A stretch of 25,733 nucleotides of DNA. Source: Candidatus Gastranaerophilales bacterium (lineage in GTDB: Bacteria > Cyanobacteriota > Vampirovibrionia > Gastranaerophilales > Gastranaerophilaceae). Under the pieces are notes generated by a model, which was not told the DNA's origin, ran no database searches, and was given only the letters and a program-made list of their open reading frames with translations. This document shows, piece after piece, positions 8,263 through 16,328 of the stretch (position 1 is its first letter; each line of letters begins with the position of its first letter). The stretch lies in assembly GCA_944326495.1 (NCBI GenBank), contig CALVEE010000035.1:1-25733 (forward strand), read 5' to 3'. The position numbers and the translations under genes are program-made.

Positions 8263-9060
8263 ATGGATAAAACTATTGAATTAGTAAACAATGTAAAAGA
8301 TATACATGCAATGCCTAACGTTATAGTAAGGGCTTTGAATATAATGAAAAAGCCTACAGCAAGCATGAAAGAGCTCGGTGATATTGTAATGTATGACCAG
8401 TCTTTGACTATAAAAATTCTGGCTCTTGTAAATTCTGCTTATTATGGTTTTTCGCAGCAGATAAGCTCGATTAGTATTGCGCTTTCGCTTTTAGGAATGG
8501 TAAAAGTGAAAAACATTATTGTCGCGGTTGCGATGAAACCTATGATGTCTAATCAGGGCGATAAGGAGCTCTGGAAACATTCTATGCGTGTTGCTGCAGG
8601 ATGCGAGTATCTTGCTAATTTAACAAAAATTATGGATTCAGACGAGGCGTTTATTGCCGGATTTGTTCATGATGTCGGTAAAATGGTTTTGCATATGTCA
8701 AATGAAAAACTCTATAACAAAGTAATTTCAGCAGTTAATGACGGAGCGGATATTCTTGAAGCTGAAAAGAAATACTTTGACTCCGACCATGTTAAGACAG
8801 GGGCTTTGCTTGCAAAAAGATGGCAGCTTCCCATTTTGCTTGCAAATATAATTTCTTATCATCATACACCGTCTTTATCGTCAATTCCGGTTCCCTGCAA
8901 TCTGGTTTGCTTAGTAGATAAACTTGTTCAGGAGAACTTTAATCCTAATATCTTAGATAAAGATTTTATCAAAACTCTGGGTATTGATTTTGCAGATATT
9001 GAAGATTTAAGAACTACAATTATGCAAAAAGCAGAACTGTTGATTTCAGAGCTGGCATAA
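8263..9060 (+). CDS. HDOD domain protein
   Basis: A 265-residue cytoplasmic protein of the HDOD (HD-related output) family, found in bacterial signalling systems. The order LVNNVKDIHAMPNVIVRALN, then SLTIKILALVNSAYYG, then SSISIALSLLGMVKVKNIIV is characteristic. A VHDVGK motif (His136, Asp137) preserves one HD pair, but the full metal-binding set of active HD phosphodiesterases is not obvious. It starts at ATG 8263 behind AAGGTGA, 17 bases after ftsX. The next gene encodes a receiver-like protein, so the two probably act together. The position in an ftsEX operon hints at a link to division or to flagellar/c-di-GMP control, which is inference. Confidence 0.88.
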   Translation: MDKTIELVNNVKDIHAMPNVIVRALNIMKKPTASMKELGDIVMYDQSLTIKILALVNSAYYGFSQQISSISIALSLLGMVKVKNIIVAVAMKPMMSNQGDKELWKHSMRVAAGCEYLANLTKIMDSDEAFIAGFVHDVGKMVLHMSNEKLYNKVISAVNDGADILEAEKKYFDSDHVKTGALLAKRWQLPILLANIISYHHTPSLSSIPVPCNLVCLVDKLVQENFNPNILDKDFIKTLGIDFADIEDLRTTIMQKAELLISELA

Positions 9061-9071
9061 GGCGGTATTGT

Positions 9072-10268
9072 ATGCAAAACAGAATAGTCTTGGTTTCGGA
9101 TGATTCTGATTTTTTTGAATATATTAATTCAAAGCTCAAAATAAGAAAACAGGATGAGCTGTATCGTTACGGCTATGAAGCTTTATCAGACAAACTCCCG
9201 CTAATTAGCTCTGCTGTCGTTATTATAGATAGTGAAAACCAGCCGGAGCAGTGTCTGGAGAGTTTGAAACAGTTAAAAGGAATTCCTGCAATAGTCTTTG
9301 CATACAATATAAACCCTGATTTTGAGCTTGAGGCTTATAAGCTGGGGGCTTTAAGTTTTGTAACTCCTTTTATTAGTGACCGTGAGTTTGATACAAGACT
9401 TACAAGCGCCTTAAGGATAGCTTCGCTTCTGGATAAGAACAGCAGATACAGAAAATTTCTTGTAAAAAATAATATACTTAAAAATGAAAACGAAGTATTT
9501 CTTGATTACGAAAATGTTTTGGACAAAGAATTGGAAAAAATCAGGGCAGAAGCTTCTGATGCAGTATTAATGGCAATATCTCCAAATGAAAAGACAAAAT
9601 TTCTGTTAAATCCTAACCAAATTGAGGAAAGTATTTTAAATAATATCAGAGCAAACGATATTTTAATGAATTATGCTCCAAATAAGTATTTTTTAATTTT
9701 ACGCGATACAAGTGTAGAAAATGCAGAGAAAATTTGGCAAAAAATACGGAATTCAATACCGGAGAAAGTATACGCAGGATTTGTAAAGGCTGCTGCATCA
9801 AAAGTACGCCAGCAGTTAGTTAATGAGGTTTTGAATAAACTCCATGAAGCGATTAACTGTGATATGGATTTTGTAAAAAGAAATACAGTTAGTGCCGGTA
9901 TAAAAGGTGAGAATTTCAAAATATTCAGGCAGGAATTTAATAAAAAAATAGAAAAAATTGTTATACCGGTTTTTTATCATATTCAGCAAAAGTATAACAA
10001 CAGATTATTTAATGCTTTAATTCAGATAGGCGGCGAGGATGGGTTTTATACTCTTAATATAAACGGCAGACATACATCAGCTTCTTTTACAATAACCAGT
10101 CCGGGGTTTTCTAAGATAAATATTGATATAACTTACAGCTGTCATAATACTGTTCCGGGCAAGAGGTTTTCTCTGGAGCCGGACGAGCTGGAAGCCGGTT
10201 TTTTAGAAGATTTATTAGAACAGTTTATAATGGAATTCAGAAAGGAGATTAATGATGACAATACTTAA
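9072..10268 (+). CDS. Degenerate receiver / GGDEF-like signalling protein
   Basis: A 398-residue soluble protein. Residues 1-110 have a response-regulator receiver fold: IVLVSDDSDFF at the acidic pocket, Asp53 at the phosphoacceptor position in VVIIDSEN, and a GALSFVTPF segment in which the usual Lys before Pro is Thr98. Phosphorylation may therefore be impaired. Residues 150-260 resemble a decayed GGDEF domain: the stretch from about 190 to 215 (NNIRANDILMNYAPNKYFLI) matches R-x-D...R-x-G-G-D-E-F in layout, but APNKY (202-206) replaces the catalytic GGDEF, so cyclase activity is unlikely. The C-terminal 120 residues, with an EPDELEAGFLEDLLEQF helix, match nothing I recognise. It is 11 bases after the HDOD gene and overlaps the next gene by 17 bases. 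Confidence 0.75.
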   Translation: MQNRIVLVSDDSDFFEYINSKLKIRKQDELYRYGYEALSDKLPLISSAVVIIDSENQPEQCLESLKQLKGIPAIVFAYNINPDFELEAYKLGALSFVTPFISDREFDTRLTSALRIASLLDKNSRYRKFLVKNNILKNENEVFLDYENVLDKELEKIRAEASDAVLMAISPNEKTKFLLNPNQIEESILNNIRANDILMNYAPNKYFLILRDTSVENAEKIWQKIRNSIPEKVYAGFVKAAASKVRQQLVNEVLNKLHEAINCDMDFVKRNTVSAGIKGENFKIFRQEFNKKIEKIVIPVFYHIQQKYNNRLFNALIQIGGEDGFYTLNINGRHTSASFTITSPGFSKINIDITYSCHNTVPGKRFSLEPDELEAGFLEDLLEQFIMEFRKEINDDNT

Positions 10269-10803
10269 TGCAGAGGATAGTCTGGTATTAATTATTGATA
10301 TTCAGGACAGGCTTTTGAACGCAGTTTTTGATAAAACTTTGCTTGAAAACAGAGCTAATATTATAGCTAAAGCTGCAGGTATTCTTAATATTCCGGTCAT
10401 TGTAACAGAACAGTATCCTAAAGGGCTTGGATATACAATAAGCTCCTTAAAAGAAAGTCTGGGGGAGAATGCAAAATACTTTGAAAAAACCGCATTTTCT
10501 GCTCTTGATAATAATGAAATAAAAGAAGCCGTTAAAATGGAAGGCAAAAAACAGATTATTTTATTTGGTATAGAAACCCATATTTGCGTAAACCAAACAG
10601 CATATGCGCTATTAGAAGAAGGGTATGAAGTGCATGTTATAAGAGATGCCTGCGGAAGCCGCTCTGAGTTGGAATATTCAGCCGGTTTATCCAGAATGAA
10701 AGATAACGGCGCGCATATAATAACTGCTGAAATAGCTTTGTTTGAGTGGCTTAAAGGTGCAAGAAATCCTAAGTTTAAAGAAGTTCAAAGTTTGATTAAA
10801 TAA
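10252..10803 (+). CDS. Isochorismatase-family cysteine hydrolase
   Basis: A 183-residue alpha/beta hydrolase of the isochorismatase/nicotinamidase superfamily. The catalytic triad is visible: Asp16 in LIIDIQDRL, Lys79 in YFEKTAFSAL, and Cys112 in GIETHICVNQTA with the usual cis-peptide segment before it. This subgroup (YcaC-like) often has an undetermined substrate. The nicotinamidase metal site is not evident, so a role in NAD salvage is not supported. ATG 10252 is preceded by AAGGAG and lies inside the end of the receiver-like gene, and the 3' end overlaps the convergent decarboxylase-like gene by 19 bases. Confidence 0.88.
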   Translation: MMTILNAEDSLVLIIDIQDRLLNAVFDKTLLENRANIIAKAAGILNIPVIVTEQYPKGLGYTISSLKESLGENAKYFEKTAFSALDNNEIKEAVKMEGKKQIILFGIETHICVNQTAYALLEEGYEVHVIRDACGSRSELEYSAGLSRMKDNGAHIITAEIALFEWLKGARNPKFKEVQSLIK

Positions 10804-11813
10804 TTGAGCTTTCTTAGTTTAGCTTTATTAGTGCCTATTCCGGTTAGAAGCAGGGTGGATTTTTCATTAGTCCGCTCATCTTCAATATTATATTTATTAA
10901 AGAGGATTTCAGAAAGCTCACAGCCTGATAATCCTTCTTTTTTTATAAGAATTTTAGTAACATCATCTCCATAGAATTCAAGATTAGTAAGCCTTAAGCG
11001 GATTTCTTTGATTTGTGTTATCAGAGTTTCTATTTTTTTTCTTCCCCTCGAGGAGTTCAAATAGTTTATATTTGCCTCTATTGTTGCAAGCATCGGGTAA
11101 GAGGGTGAGGTTGTTGTAATCATTTTAAGTTTTGATTTTGTATCTAAATCACAATTTGAATGCAAAAGGGCTGTGGGATTAATACCGCCTGCGGTTTTGT
11201 GAAGTGATTGGACGGTATAATCTGCATATTTTACAGCACTTTCGGGCAAATTTTCACTAAAAGGATACAGAGCTCCGTGAGCTTCGTCTACTATGAGATA
11301 GACTCCGTATTTTTTGCTGACACTGCTTATTTTCGGAATATCAGATACAATTCCTTCATAGCTCGGAGAAGTTACAACAAGAGTTTTCGGGGCATACTTC
11401 TTTATCAGCTCCTCCGCATTTTCTAACCTTTCATAAATCCCCCATTCCTTATTGTATGGCAAAGTATATTCAATGATTTCAGCTCCAGCAAGCAGTGCCC
11501 CGTTTTTGTGGCAGGGATGAGCCTTATCCCAGATTAAAATTTTATCTCCCGGCTTGCAGCAGGCAAGAATTGAAGCTATAATTCCGCCAGAAGAGCCGTT
11601 TGTTAAAAAATGAGTGGACTTTGTTCCGTAAATTTCAGCGGCTCTTTTTTCAGCTCTCTCTAAAGCTTCTTGCGGGTTATACGCATCAACCTCTGAAATG
11701 TCAGCTCTATACCACTGATAAAATTTGTGCATAACAGCGAACTCTCCGCCATGGCTCGGAGTTGTGAAAAGAGTTTTTCTATTTTTCTTCTTTAAAACCG
11801 ATATTAAACCCAT
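10785..11813 (-). CDS. Orn/Lys/Arg decarboxylase-family PLP enzyme, short form
   Basis: A 342-residue fold type I pyridoxal-phosphate enzyme with the major domain of the Orn/Lys/Arg decarboxylase family (SpeA/LdcC/YaaO type). Visible are TPSHGGEF near the N-terminus, TNGSSGGIIASI at the phosphate-binding region, DEAHGALYPF (Asp176 against the ring nitrogen), and SLHKTAGG with the Schiff-base Lys206. At 342 residues it is shorter than the roughly 480 of the Bacillus-type enzymes, so most of the C-terminal domain is missing, as seen in some Cyanobacteria and Firmicutes relatives. The likely reaction is amino acid decarboxylation for polyamine synthesis, substrate undecided. It is divergent from flhB and convergent with the isochorismatase gene. 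Confidence 0.82.
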   Translation of the reverse strand: MGLISVLKKKNRKTLFTTPSHGGEFAVMHKFYQWYRADISEVDAYNPQEALERAEKRAAEIYGTKSTHFLTNGSSGGIIASILACCKPGDKILIWDKAHPCHKNGALLAGAEIIEYTLPYNKEWGIYERLENAEELIKKYAPKTLVVTSPSYEGIVSDIPKISSVSKKYGVYLIVDEAHGALYPFSENLPESAVKYADYTVQSLHKTAGGINPTALLHSNCDLDTKSKLKMITTTSPSYPMLATIEANINYLNSSRGRKKIETLITQIKEIRLRLTNLEFYGDDVTKILIKKEGLSGCELSEILFNKYNIEDERTNEKSTLLLTGIGTNKAKLRKLNYLIKL

Positions 11814-11879
11814 TTCTTTATTTTAGCATTAATATAAAAATTTGAAATTTTATTATTTAAAATTACATAAAATTAGTGT

Positions 11880-11885
11880 TATAAT
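11880..11885 (+). promoter_or_regulatory. Candidate -10 box directly before flhB (possible leaderless start)
   Basis: A consensus TATAAT ends 8 bases before ATG 11894, and no Shine-Dalgarno sequence is visible between them. Transcription starting about 7 bases after the box would begin almost at the start codon. No good -35 is seen at the usual distance, so the call is tentative. Confidence 0.35.
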
Positions 11886-11893
11886 ATTTCTTG

Positions 11894-12973
11894 ATGGGGA
11901 ATGAAGCAGCAGAAAGAACCGAAGAAGCCACCACCCGACGGCGAACGAAAGAGAGGGAAAGGGGTAATGTCTCTAAAAGCAGAGATATGGACTCTGCTCT
12001 TGTTATGGTTGCAGGTATCGGGCTGCTTGCGATTTTTCTTAAGGGCATGATTGAAACAATTCTGAATATGATGAGAGAATGTTTTTCCCATCTAAGCGCT
12101 TCTGTTGTTAATACAAGCAACCTTATGGGGCTTTTACTGCCGTATTTTCATTATCTTGCAGTAATAGTTCTGCCCTTTATGGTGCTCTTGGTAATTTTTT
12201 CAATTATTGTTATCAGACTTGATGTAGGTCAGGTTTTTGCGCTTGAGCGTGCAAAATTTAACCTTGAGAATTTATCTCCGAGAAGAATGTTACAGAATGC
12301 TAAAAGAATGTTTAACCCGTTTGAGCCGCGTTCAATGGTTGAATTTGCTAAATCAATCCTAAAAATAGTTATTGTAGGAGCTTGCGGTTATTCTGCAGTT
12401 AACAGCAGAAAAGGCGACTTGCTCGGGCTTGTCGGACTTGAAATTCCGATTGCGTTAAATATTTTAAGTTCCGTTCTAATTAACATGGTAATTAACATGT
12501 GTCTTGCAATGCTTATTTTAGGCTATTTAGATAAAAAATATCAAAATTACGAGTATGAAAAATCTATTAAGATGACAAAACAGGAAGTAAAAGACGAGCA
12601 CAAGGACACAGAAGGGGATCCGAAGATTAAGGCGAAGATTAAATCTATCCAAATGCAGATGGCGCGCCAGAGAATGATGTCATCCGTTCCGACCGCTGAT
12701 GTAGTTGTTACAAACCCTACGCATTATGCGGTTGCAATAAAGTATGATAAAACAAAAGCTCCGGCTCCTATGGTTGTTGCAAAGGGGGTGGATTATCTTG
12801 CATTCCAGATAAGAGAAATTGCAAAAGAAAACAATGTTCCTATAGTTGAAAATAGACCGGTTGCCAGAGCTTTATATAACACTGTGCCTGTTGACGGAGT
12901 AATCCCTTCTGATATGTATGTTGCGGTAGCTGAAATTCTTGCTTATGTTTTCAGGCAGAAAAATGGAAGTTAA
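11894..12973 (+). CDS. flhB: Flagellar type III export protein FlhB
   Basis: Export-gate component that switches flagellar substrate specificity from rod/hook to filament. The N-terminus (ERTEEATTRRRTKERERGNV, then SKSRDMDSALVM) is the standard FlhB cytoplasmic lead-in. Four membrane helices follow (about 30-210), then the cytoplasmic linker MTKQEVKDEHKDTEGDPKIK and the autocleavage motif Asn274-Pro-Thr-His (VVTNPTHYAVAIKYD). Length is normal at 359 residues. The start could be TTG 11891 or ATG 11894; ATG is preferred. FliP/Q/R are not adjacent. A virulence SctU identity is less likely because the downstream partner is FlhA followed by a PilZ protein. Confidence 0.93.
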   Translation: MGNEAAERTEEATTRRRTKERERGNVSKSRDMDSALVMVAGIGLLAIFLKGMIETILNMMRECFSHLSASVVNTSNLMGLLLPYFHYLAVIVLPFMVLLVIFSIIVIRLDVGQVFALERAKFNLENLSPRRMLQNAKRMFNPFEPRSMVEFAKSILKIVIVGACGYSAVNSRKGDLLGLVGLEIPIALNILSSVLINMVINMCLAMLILGYLDKKYQNYEYEKSIKMTKQEVKDEHKDTEGDPKIKAKIKSIQMQMARQRMMSSVPTADVVVTNPTHYAVAIKYDKTKAPAPMVVAKGVDYLAFQIREIAKENNVPIVENRPVARALYNTVPVDGVIPSDMYVAVAEILAYVFRQKNGS

Positions 12974-12991
12974 ATTTTAAACTTAATAATA

Positions 12992-13021
12992 TTGCCATTT
13001 TACCCCTAATGATGTTAGAAT
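12992..13021 (+). promoter_or_regulatory. Candidate promoter for flhA
   Basis: TTGCCA at 12992-12997, an 18-base spacer, then TAGAAT at 13016-13021, in the 93-base gap between flhB and flhA. The predicted transcript would start near 13028, just before a GGAGAGG sequence (13031-13037). Found by eye. Confidence 0.4.
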
Positions 13022-13066
13022 ATTAATATTGGAGAGGAATGCCCTGAAAGGCAAAATAAAATACGG

Positions 13067-15712
13067 ATGGAATTAGGCAGGTTATCAAAACTACTTAGCA
13101 ATAATGATATCGTCCTTGCAATCGGCTTGGTCGTAATTGTCTGCATGATGGTAATTCCAATTCCGGCTCCTCTTTTAGACCTTCTCCTTACAATAAACAT
13201 TTCCCTTGCCGTTGTAATTCTTCTTGTTTGTTTATACACTCAAGAACCGCTTGATTATTCCTCCTTTCCAACTGTACTTTTGATTGCAACGCTGTTCAGG
13301 CTGGGCTTGAACGTAAGCTCTACAAGACTTATTCTTCTCTATGGAGAAGCCGGAAACGTAATTAACTCGTTCGGTGAATTTGTTGTCGGCGGAAACTACG
13401 TAGTCGGTGCCGTTATATTTTGTATCTTAGTACTTATTAATTTTATGGTAATTACAGGCGGTGCAACCCGTGTTGCAGAAGTATCAGCAAGATTTACATT
13501 GGATAAAATGCCGGGTAAACAATTGAGTATTGACGCCAACTTAAATTCAGGCTTGATAAATGAAGATCAGGCAAAAGAGAGACGCCGCAAACTTGAACGT
13601 GAAACAGATTTCTACGGCACAATGGACGGTGCTTCCAAGTTTGTTAAGGGTGATGCAACTGCCGGTATTGTTATTACTATAATCAACATTGTCGGAGGCT
13701 TGATAATAGGCGTTGTTCAGCTTCATATGAATGTGCAAACGGCTCTTTCTACTTATACTATATTAACAGTAGGTGATGGCCTTGTATCACAAATTCCAGC
13801 TCTTTTGATTTCCACAGCAACAGGTTTAATTGTATCGAGAGCAACCGGAAAAGATGAATCATTATCACAGGATATTAAGAAAGAAATGTTCTCTGATCCT
13901 CGAGTTCTTGGTGTTGTTGCGGGGCTTATTGGATTCATGGGTATTGTTCCTGGTATGCCGACAATTCCATTTCTTACAATTGCTGCAATTACAGGCGGTG
14001 CAACCCGTGTTGCAGAAGTATCAGCAAGATTTACATTGGATAAAATGCCGGGTAAGCAATTGAGTATTGACGCTGACTTAAATTCAGGCTTGATTAATGA
14101 AGATCAGGCAAAAGAGAGACGCCGCAAGCTTGAACGCGAAACAGATTTCTACGGTACAATGGATGGTGCTTCCAAGTTTGTTAAGGGTGATGCAACTGCT
14201 GGTATTGTTATTACTATAATCAATATTGTCGGTGGTTTGATTATTGGTGTTGTGCAGCTGCATATGAATATTCAAACCGCGCTTTCTACATATACTATAT
14301 TAACCGTTGGTGATGGTCTTGTATCTCAAATTCCGGCACTTCTGATTTCTACTGCTACAGGTTTAATTGTATCAAGAGCAACCGGCAAGGATGAATCACT
14401 CTCGCAGGATATTAAAAATGAAATGTTCTCTGACCCGAGAGTATTAGGCGTTGTAGCCGGTTTAGTCGGGTTTATGGGTATAGTTCCAGGAATGCCTACA
14501 ATTCCTTTTCTTACAATTGCAGCTGTAACAGGGGTTATGGCATACTTTAAAGTTAAAAGAAAGAAAGAAACACTGCAGCATCAAGAAGCACAAAAAATTG
14601 AACAGGAACAGCAGGAAAAACTCGGTAAAAGAGAAAAAAGAGCAAAAGCTACAAGAGAAAGTGTTATGGAGCTTCTTAATGTCGATACTATTGAAATTGA
14701 GGTTGGGTATAGACTTGTCCAGCTTCTTAACGTTGAGATGGGCGGAGATTTGCTTGAACGTATTGCACAGATTAGGAGACAGACAGCTCTTGATTTAGGT
14801 ATAATTTTACCTTCAATTAGAGTTAGAGATAACTTGCAGCTCTCGCCTAATTCCTATCAGATTAAACTTAAAGGGGTGGCATTAGAATCAGGGGAAGTTT
14901 ACCCCGAAAGATATCTTGCGATGTGTGCGGGTGATCCTGTCGGTAATCTTGCAATTAACGGTATTCACGCAATTGAGCCAGCATTCGGACTTCCCGCTCT
15001 ATGGATAGAAGCTAAAGACAAAGATATGGCTGAAATGTCCGGTTATACCGTTGTTTCAGCATCAGCCGTAATTTCTACACATATTACAGAAGTTATTAAG
15101 AAATGCACATCCGAAATCCTTTCGAGATATGATGTTCAGCAGCTTATTGATAACCTTAAAAAAGAAGTTTCTGAGGATTATGTAAATGATATTATGAAAG
15201 ATATTACTGTCGGAGATGTCCAGATAGTTATGCAAAATCTCTTAAAAGAAGGGGTTGCGGTAAGAGATTTGAAAACTATATTAGAGACTATAAGCTTGCA
15301 GGCTAAAATTAATAAAAATCCAAATTTCTTAACCGAGCATGTTCGACAGGCTTTATCAAGAAATATTTGCAAACAAAATCTTGCTGATACCGGTGAACTT
15401 TATGTAATCACTCTTGCACCTGATGTGGAAAATACAATTGCGAAAGGAGCAAGCCCGGATGGTCAGAGTGTTACACTTGACCCTGGATTTACTAAAAATA
15501 TGTTTGATAAGATGAACCTCGAACTTGAAAAAGCAATTACAACAACCGGCAATCAGCCTGTAATCCTCTGCTCTTCACCAATAAGACTTTTGTTTAGAAA
15601 ACTTGTTGAAAGAACGTATCCTCAAATTGCAATTATGGCATATAATGAAATTAGTCCGAATGTAAAAGTTAAATCGGTCGGGATGGTTAAAGTTGAAACT
15701 GTAAAAAGATAG
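13067..15712 (+). CDS. flhA: Flagellar export gate protein FlhA with an internal 179-residue tandem duplication
   Basis: Core of the flagellar type III export gate. Residues 1-128 carry membrane helices 1-4, starting ELGRLSKLLSNNDIVLAIGL. Residues 129-307 hold the FHIPEP loop (GATRVAEVSARFTLDKMPGK) and helices 5-8. Residues 308-486 repeat that whole segment. Residues 487-881 are the linker and cytoplasmic FlhA-C domain (ESVMELLNVDTIEIEVGYRL to the end), which binds export chaperones. Without the repeat the protein would be 702 residues, the usual FlhA size; as written it is 881. The duplication keeps frame and, with an even number of helices, keeps topology. The start is the family-typical ATG 13067, although the nearest good ribosome binding site (GGAGAGG, 13031-13037) is 29 bases away. 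It is followed 13 bases later by the PilZ gene. Confidence 0.93.
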   Translation: MELGRLSKLLSNNDIVLAIGLVVIVCMMVIPIPAPLLDLLLTINISLAVVILLVCLYTQEPLDYSSFPTVLLIATLFRLGLNVSSTRLILLYGEAGNVINSFGEFVVGGNYVVGAVIFCILVLINFMVITGGATRVAEVSARFTLDKMPGKQLSIDANLNSGLINEDQAKERRRKLERETDFYGTMDGASKFVKGDATAGIVITIINIVGGLIIGVVQLHMNVQTALSTYTILTVGDGLVSQIPALLISTATGLIVSRATGKDESLSQDIKKEMFSDPRVLGVVAGLIGFMGIVPGMPTIPFLTIAAITGGATRVAEVSARFTLDKMPGKQLSIDADLNSGLINEDQAKERRRKLERETDFYGTMDGASKFVKGDATAGIVITIINIVGGLIIGVVQLHMNIQTALSTYTILTVGDGLVSQIPALLISTATGLIVSRATGKDESLSQDIKNEMFSDPRVLGVVAGLVGFMGIVPGMPTIPFLTIAAVTGVMAYFKVKRKKETLQHQEAQKIEQEQQEKLGKREKRAKATRESVMELLNVDTIEIEVGYRLVQLLNVEMGGDLLERIAQIRRQTALDLGIILPSIRVRDNLQLSPNSYQIKLKGVALESGEVYPERYLAMCAGDPVGNLAINGIHAIEPAFGLPALWIEAKDKDMAEMSGYTVVSASAVISTHITEVIKKCTSEILSRYDVQQLIDNLKKEVSEDYVNDIMKDITVGDVQIVMQNLLKEGVAVRDLKTILETISLQAKINKNPNFLTEHVRQALSRNICKQNLADTGELYVITLAPDVENTIAKGASPDGQSVTLDPGFTKNMFDKMNLELEKAITTTGNQPVILCSSPIRLLFRKLVERTYPQIAIMAYNEISPNVKVKSVGMVKVETVKR
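13451..13987 (+). repeat. Tandem repeat copy A within flhA (537 bp)
   Basis: First copy of a 537-base, 179-codon direct repeat encoding the FHIPEP loop and membrane helices 5-8 of FlhA. It abuts copy B with no spacer. By hand alignment about 63 of 537 bases differ, almost all at third codon positions, while the first 68 or so bases are identical. Confidence 0.95.
13988..14524 (+). repeat. Tandem repeat copy B within flhA (537 bp)
   Basis: Second copy of the repeat. Its protein differs from copy A at only four residues: Asn to Asp in the FHIPEP loop, Val to Ile in the MNxQ segment, Lys to Asn near the IKxEM segment, and Ile to Val in GLxGFMG. The copy A/B junction lies at AATTACAGG, a short match also found just before copy A. 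Confidence 0.95.
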
Positions 15713-15725
15713 AAAGGTTTAATAT

Positions 15726-16325
15726 ATGAGAGAACTTATAAAAGAAAATCAATTAGTAACAATAGTTCCGCAGGACTTTAAAAAAACAAATAAAGGGAAA
15801 GTTTTAGAAGTTTCTATGGATGGTTTCAGGATGGAGCTTAAGTATAAACCGGAAGGACTTATGGTTAACCATATTTGCGATTTCTATTCTTTTACAGATA
15901 ACGGTTATTTATACTTTGAATCTTATATTCAGAATTTAGAAAACAATGTTGTTACTATTGCAAACCCTGTAAAACACAGATTTCTACAGAGACGTAAGTT
16001 TACACGTATTAAGTTTATAGAAGATTTAGAACTAAGATGTGAAGATAAGGTTCATAAAATCAGAACGTTAGACCTTTCTGCGGGTGGTATGAAAATTCGA
16101 ACGGCTGATAATATTGATATAGAAAAAACTTATGATGTATCAATAAAATTAAGTGATGAGCAGGATATTAAATGCAAGTATCAGCTTATACGTGTAGAAA
16201 AAGGAGACAGCGGACTTTATACTATATCCGGCAGGTTTGTAAGCCTGAGTAATATTGATAAAATGACGCTTGTTCAATTCTGTATGAAGAAAGATATGGA
16301 AAATCTTACCAAAAAGGGTGAATAA
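15726..16325 (+). CDS. PilZ domain protein (YcgR-like flagellar brake candidate)
   Basis: A 199-residue cytoplasmic c-di-GMP receptor candidate. The first 85 residues form a beta-rich domain in the position of the YcgR N-terminal domain. The PilZ domain follows with both ligand motifs: RxxxR at Arg90-Arg94 (within LQRRKFTR) and DxSxxG at Asp116-Gly121 (DLSAGG). Directly downstream of flhA in the same operon, it is well placed to slow or regulate the flagellar motor in response to c-di-GMP; this role is inferred from context and from known YcgR/YpfA proteins. AAAGG precedes ATG 15726. Confidence 0.9.
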   Translation: MRELIKENQLVTIVPQDFKKTNKGKVLEVSMDGFRMELKYKPEGLMVNHICDFYSFTDNGYLYFESYIQNLENNVVTIANPVKHRFLQRRKFTRIKFIEDLELRCEDKVHKIRTLDLSAGGMKIRTADNIDIEKTYDVSIKLSDEQDIKCKYQLIRVEKGDSGLYTISGRFVSLSNIDKMTLVQFCMKKDMENLTKKGE

Positions 16326-16328
16326 TAG

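Noticed and set aside
11894..15712. FlhB/FlhA as virulence type III secretion (SctU/SctV) proteins
   Set aside because: Sequence style, the adjacent PilZ protein and the absence of secretion-apparatus neighbours favour the flagellar system.
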